Assembly (NCBI RefSeq): GCF_964355755.1
Contig: NC_092673.1
Location: forward strand, 34,729,648 to 34,793,647
Length of the DNA: 64,000 bases
From: Antedon mediterranea
Taxonomy: Eukaryota; Echinodermata; Crinoidea; Comatulida; Antedonidae
Direction: 5' to 3'
Below, one piece after another: positions 60,601 to 64,000 of the stretch (its first letter is position 1; each line of letters begins with the position of its first letter). The notes beneath the pieces are model-generated. The model made no database searches and was not told the DNA's origin. It saw only the letters and a list, made by a program, of their open reading frames with translations. Both the position numbers and the translations under genes were made by a program.

Positions 60601-62725
60601 ACACTTTTGAGCGTGCCCAATGGTTGACTCAAGCCCTATTACTATTACCGTATTTTCCGGAGTATAGGTCGACCCCAAGTATAAGTCGACCCCCAACTTT
60701 GACCTAGAATATCGTTGATTTTGGTATGACCTGAATATAAGTCGACCCCCAAAATCGGCTAATAACACAACTTACTTTAAAGTTCAAAGAAGGCTAGAAA
60801 TGTATGAAATGTGGTTGTTTGTTTATACAATTATTAAAGTGTAGGCCTAATCAATATCGGACGGACGTAATCACAACGGCTTCGCCGCCGTCTTCGCCAG
60901 CCTATAATAAATGACAGCGATGTAGCGTTACAGTACTTGCCATCAGCGATGTTTTTTCGCGTCACTCGAATAAATTAAAACGAGTTTTTCGTTAGGAGGC
61001 TTATTAATTGTACAGGCGAGTAGTTGTAAATCGCGTTATCTGTAAATGTACACGCGCCGGACTGAGGAGAATTTATTTTATGAATAGACATGCGCAGTAA
61101 TTGTAATTACGAACAAACAAACAAACTGCGCATGTGTATAGATGAAAATATCGCGCAATAACAAACATGCTGCATGGACATTCCAACATCGTGTAGTTCG
61201 TTTTGTGGTGTGTGTTACGATGTTTTCGCGAGTGAATACGAAGCATATGAAACACAAACGAAAACTATTTATTCTTAATTATTTTAATAAAAGCGTAATA
61301 TAAACATCAAAATTAATCTTTGTTATATATTAATAGTACTTGTACCAGTACTTGTTGGAGTTGTATTATTTTGTACAATGTAGGTATTATTAAATTGAAA
61401 ACTCCTGTGAGTGATTGATGATACTGATAGGCCACTGACCTTGCTAGGCCTTGACAGCTGACGGCTTTTGAACGAATTTTTTCGGCTTGATTTTTTTCAA
61501 AAATCGCATGGTCGGAGTATAAGTCGACCCCCCGATTTTGCAATTAAAATTTTCCCACAAAGTCTCGACCTATACTCCGGAAAATACGGTATATTATATT
61601 AGGCACAACTTAACATTTAAGACAAACTAATTCCAGTATATTTCATTTATACTGCAGAGTTCTTAATACAAAAATGGATATCATAATAATTGAAAATTTT
61701 AATTGGTGAAACATTGGTTAGTCATTTTATAAATTCTTTTCAATTTCTTGAGTGCAGATCAATTATTGACATTTTTGGTCCCGAAGGTGTCCCTTAATAG
61801 TTACTACTGTATAACCCATTGTCCTTTTTTGGACTCACCCTCTTTTCTCCTGGTTCAACTATTTTGTGTCCTGCTCGACTTGAGCATATATAACCCTGCC
61901 TGATAAATGTACCTTCTCCTGCAGTATATTCTTCTGTGCTTCCAAGCCTTTCCCCTGAAAAATAATAATTTATTATTTACACTACAGAAATGGAATCAGA
62001 CAATTGCAATAAGAACACAACTGTACTTACACTGTATACATACTTCAATCAGTGCAACAGGTTTAGTGTCAGTTGATAAATGATTTAGGCAATTTGATTG
62101 AAGCCAAATAATCATTAATAAATAGGCCTAGTTGTTACAACATCATTTTGGATGAACCAAAAAAGACTGTAAAAAAACAGCTTTTCCTTCAAATTTTTTT
62201 CAAACTTATATATTATTTATATACAATTGACAAATTGTTAAAAAATACATCCATAATATAAATGATAAAACAAACATTTTATTATATTATTAATCATGGA
62301 GTATTTAATTACTATTACTCCATCCATCATGATTATAAATAATCAAAATCTGTCCTAGACTGATATTAACTTATTACTATTAGAAAAGAATACACAAATT
62401 AACATGAAGCTGTTACAACCACTGTAATTCAATTCTAAAAATTAGGTAACCAGCATGGGACGAAACGACCAGGCGACTATCTGACTGAGTGGCGGAGTGG
62501 AGGTACTTTCAATGAAGGCTTCATCAAGCAAGTAGGCATAGGCCTAGGCTAGTAGGCCTAGATAATTTTGGTTTATAAAAAAATTGTAAAAGAATAATAA
62601 ATTAATACTATTTCATATATTTATTAATACATTCTTAAATACATTCAGAAAATTAATTCGTATGTAAATGCTGTAAAATTACAAATACCAGGAATACAAA
62701 TTACCACGTGTTCCTCTGCTGTCAT
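54600..62725 (-). CDS. EXOSC1: Exosome complex component CSL4
   Basis: Six exons on the minus strand (62725-62689, 61954-61839, 60329-60258, 60127-59954, 55269-55188, 54709-54600) join in phase to 196 aa (human 195). CSL4 is one of the three cap subunits of the nuclear and cytoplasmic RNA exosome, guiding RNA into the 3'-5' exonuclease core. The N-terminal domain shows CIPGERLGSTEEYTAGEGTF and QGYICSSRAG. The S1 RNA-binding domain includes PEVNSIVTAKV, and the highly conserved FRGLIRKEDIRATEKDRVEM and YKSFRPGDIILAKV. The C-terminal region is LGVVLAHSEAG, MVPISWCEMQCP and EFRKVAKVQ. Start chosen because MTAEEHVVICIPGERL aligns with the family N-terminus. The final residues derive from, or seeded, the 50-bp tandem array. 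Intron 2 carries a 942-bp transposon, intron 4 two minisatellites, a hairpin and a tiny palindromic insertion. Confidence 0.97.
55303..55570. repeat. 38-bp tandem array, about seven copies, beside EXOSC1 exon 5
   Basis: The unit begins TACATAGAAATGGTATGGAA and ends ACATGTTAAAGACTCAAT; the first unit differs slightly (ACATGGAAATGGTATGGACA). Read forward, the first unit and the sequence after the array (ELNRKVRGRS) resemble the WYGHMLRM...RGRP motif near the end of some non-LTR retrotransposon proteins, so the unit may be a retroelement scrap. It starts 34 bp upstream of the exon 5 acceptor. Confidence 0.9.
55895..55932. mobile_element. Ultra-short palindromic insertion (22 bp) with perfect 8-bp TSD
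   Basis: GCACTGAT occurs at 55895-55902 and 55925-55932 and brackets arms CATGGAGGT and ACCTCCAT separated by TTTAT or similar. It lies in EXOSC1 intron 4, 40 bp from the large hairpin at 55941-56076. Confidence 0.75.
55941..56076. repeat. Large near-perfect hairpin (about 55-nt arms, 27-nt loop)
   Basis: Left arm 55941-55995 (AATAACATAGCATAAAACTA ... GCAAGCCATGATTCAACG) pairs with 56023-56076 (CGTTGAATCATGGCTTGC ... TATGTTATGTTATT), with about three mismatches and one bulge. The inner 23 bp of stem are perfect. It is transcribed as part of the EXOSC1 intron 4 RNA. It could be a fold-back transposon or a precursor of small RNAs. Confidence 0.9.
56077..58830. other. EXOSC1 intron 4 body, no exon
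   Basis: AT-rich DNA with repeat fragments: a loosely repeated ATTGTTGGAAAGTTAGAAGA / GATAATTAATTTTCATTT word at 56700-57500 (five or so diverged occurrences) and a dispersed repeat at 57050-57300 shared with 44560-44700. No coding exon was seen on either strand. Confidence 0.55.
58831..59693. repeat. 39-bp minisatellite, about 22 copies, in EXOSC1 intron 4
   Basis: The unit starts GCAGAATCCGTTAATACAAA and continues TTGGGGAAGACCCAGTTTG. Units vary at CCG/CTG and a few other places; one carries an extra T (GGGGTAAGACC near 59366). As 39 is 13 codons, frames stay open for 290-320 codons on both strands. These are artefacts of period, not genes. The array ends 260 bp upstream of the exon 4 side of the intron. 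Confidence 0.95.
60648..61589. mobile_element. TA-flanked non-autonomous DNA transposon, 942 bp
   Basis: A perfect 25-bp terminal inverted repeat, CCGTATTTTCCGGAGTATAG then GTCGA, lies at 60648-60672 and inverted at 61565-61589, with TA outside each end. Subterminal AGTATAAGTCGACCCCC repeats occur near both ends. Elements with this CCGTATTTTCCGGAGTATA terminus are widespread in animals. It has no transposase ORF. It lies in EXOSC1 intron 2. Confidence 0.85.
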
Positions 62726-62975
62726 TTTTGAAAATATTGTTTTATAATGATTGACCGGTCAAGTTTCTTAAAATAGAAAAGAATTTAGCAACTAGGCCTT
62801 TACATATGGATAATAGTTATACGATAATAACAAATTGTAGTTTAGTACTATCAAGTACTGTACGTTATTTAATATTAGTTAAATATATCAAAGCATTTTT
62901 GCTTTAATAAATTAAATATTTTAATTTATTTTGGCAACTTGCGTGGACTTCTTCTTCAAAAAACCGCATTAAAAC
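62726..62975. promoter_or_regulatory. Probable bidirectional promoter, EXOSC1 and a divergent gene
   Basis: Only 250 bp separate the EXOSC1 start codon (minus) from a well-placed ATG on the plus strand. The interval is AT-rich without a clear TATA box. A CACGTG box overlaps EXOSC1 exon 1 at 62705-62710. Confidence 0.45.
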
Positions 62976-63007
62976 ATGGCGGAAGATCCGTCTAGCCGAC
63001 GAGTCCG
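62976..63007 (+). CDS. Probable first coding exon of an unidentified divergent gene
   Basis: AAAACATGGCGG is an excellent start context. Eleven codons (MAEDPSSRRV and part of R) lead to a CCG/GTTTGT donor. Everything downstream to the window end is repeat-rich with no matching exon, so the rest of the gene should lie to the right. Too short to identify. Confidence 0.4.
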
Positions 63008-63139
63008 GTTTGTAAACATTTTATTTAATTACTATAGTATAATGTACACGGCATGTCTAGGTTACATGTAGTTGAGGTTAAATTAAAGAAAAGACATATT
63101 TATAAATTAATGGCGATCAATATATATTTTGTTCTTTCT

Positions 63140-63320
63140 AGTTAGCTAGGCCTAACTAGAGGCTAGGCTAGGCCTGCCATATAAATAGATAGGAAGGTAG
63201 TCTGATAGCTAGGCCTAGGAGGCCTAGCCTACATAGGCCTAGCTAGTAGTAGCCTGTAGGCCTAGGCTCTGCTAGTTAGGCTATACCTACGTAGGCCTAC
63301 TACCAGGCTAGGCTATATTA
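63140..63320. repeat. AGGCCTAG-rich low-complexity block
   Basis: About twenty overlapping TAGGCCTA, CTAGGC and GGCCTAG words in 180 bp. Similar blocks occur at 16015-16170, 24600-24840, 26100-26180 and 43900-43940. The core TAGGCCTA is a palindrome and contrasts with the AT-rich surroundings. Confidence 0.85.
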
Positions 63321-63539
63321 ATGATATTAACAATCATTGTATTGGTTTGGACTAAAGTGAGACGTTTCGGCCAAGAAATGGGCCGAATCATCCCGGGGGA
63401 ACCATCTCATCAGGGCCGGATTCACTTACTTACGAATATACAGAAGGAACGCTGTCAACCCATTTCAGATTAGTCGGTTAAAATGCTTACGAATACGTAT
63501 GTTTTATTCCTTCAATTCATGTACAAAATAAAACCGACC

Positions 63540-63780
63540 GACAAGCTGGATGGCTCTGTGGTGTATATAGTAGAGATGAGGCTATGGCTCCAGCTTAGGG
63601 GTTATGGGATCTACTCTCTGCTTGGCAAAATTGTTTTCCTTTTTTTTTAACTTATCGGTTTTTTTTGGGGGTTTTTTTTTTTCTGTTTTTCTTTTTTTTT
63701 TAAATGCGCCTTGAGCACTCTTGAGTGGTATTTGCGCTATAAAAATCCTGTTATTATTATTATTATTATTATCGTCTTCA
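63540..63780 (+). mobile_element. SINE/LINE-type 3' tail with ATT repeat
   Basis: A body with GATGAGGCTATGGCTCCAGC and poly-T tracts leads to GCGCCTTGAGCACTCTTGAG, TTTGCGCTATAAAAATCC and a (TTA)n tail of about eight units. A GCGCTATATAAAT-type end plus a trinucleotide tail is typical of retroposed elements in marine deuterostomes. No clear pol III box is seen in the body, so the 5' part may be truncated. Confidence 0.6.
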
Positions 63781-64000
63781 CTAATCATCCTCTTCACTCA
63801 TCATTGTCTTTACTCATCATCATTTTTACTCATTTTCCTAGAGGGATGTTTTCATTTAGGGTAAAAATTAACATGTTTACTATCAGTCTGTTCTCTAATG
63901 CACTTGTCAATTGTATGACCCACTATACGACCCCCGGGAGAGGTGCGTCATTTGTCCGATGTGCGTCATACTTTTGAATACCATGACGCACCCGTGCGTC

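Noticed and set aside
62296-62335. CATGGAGTA...TACTCCAT pair resembling the ultra-short palindromes
   Set aside because: The arm differs (GGAGTA, not GGAGGTA), the spacing is longer and no 7-9 bp flanking duplication is present, so it cannot be counted with the family.

Overview
This is a 64 kb piece of nuclear DNA from an animal. It is AT-rich and intron-rich. The conserved genes are typical metazoan single-copy genes broken by GT-AG introns: CHMP3, a p24-alpha cargo receptor (TMED4/9 type), RAB28, a MAD/MXD bHLH-zipper repressor and EXOSC1. Dense AGGCCTAGGCCT words, many small inverted-repeat transposons (MITEs), GACA-rich dispersed repeats and tRNA-type SINEs suggest a marine invertebrate deuterostome. 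An echinoderm is my best guess, but it rests on repeat style, not on a search. There is no bacterial operon, CRISPR array, phage or plasmid.

Layout. From 0.8 to 7.65 kb, minus strand: an ankyrin-repeat protein whose large first exon is clear and whose next exon is probably at 828-1009; the rest lies off the left edge. 12.7-15.2 kb, plus: a six-exon Myb/SANT (trihelix-like) DNA-binding protein. 15.9-22.2 kb, plus: CHMP3 (219 aa, complete), with a 3.8 kb intron filled by two minisatellites and a duplicated transposon. 24.2-26.9 kb: an inverted-repeat-bounded stretch with only tiny ORFs. 28.8-31.1 kb, plus: the p24 gene (218 aa, complete). 31.2-38.3 kb: no gene; MITEs and tandem arrays. 38.3-44.2 kb, minus: RAB28 (225 aa, complete, CaaX end), with a 1.6 kb minisatellite in one intron and a probable U12-type last intron. 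46.4-50.8 kb, plus: MXD-like repressor (195 aa, complete). 54.6-62.7 kb, minus: EXOSC1 (196 aa, complete), whose stop-codon region is itself part of a 50-bp tandem array. 62.98 kb, plus: probable first exon of a divergent gene sharing a 250-bp promoter with EXOSC1.

The genes are unrelated housekeeping and regulatory genes (ESCRT-III sorting, ER-Golgi cargo traffic, ciliary GTPase, Myc-network repression, RNA exosome); nothing suggests that they form one pathway. Gene models were built by hand from splice sites, reading-phase continuity and similarity to family members I know; all phases close exactly in the five complete conserved genes.

The most unusual content is in the repeats. Four 19-22 bp palindromes built on CATGGAGGTA/TACCTCCAT sit at 3.76, 15.3, 47.9 and 55.9 kb. 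Three are flanked by perfect 8-bp direct repeats and one by a 7/8 match, as if an almost ends-only mobile element had inserted. Other notable items are a 927-bp inverted-repeat transposon trapped in a 16-bp minisatellite and copied with it, tandem arrays seeded at the end of a TTAA element and at a stop codon, a 55-nt-arm hairpin, and CACGTG boxes upstream of the MXD-like gene.
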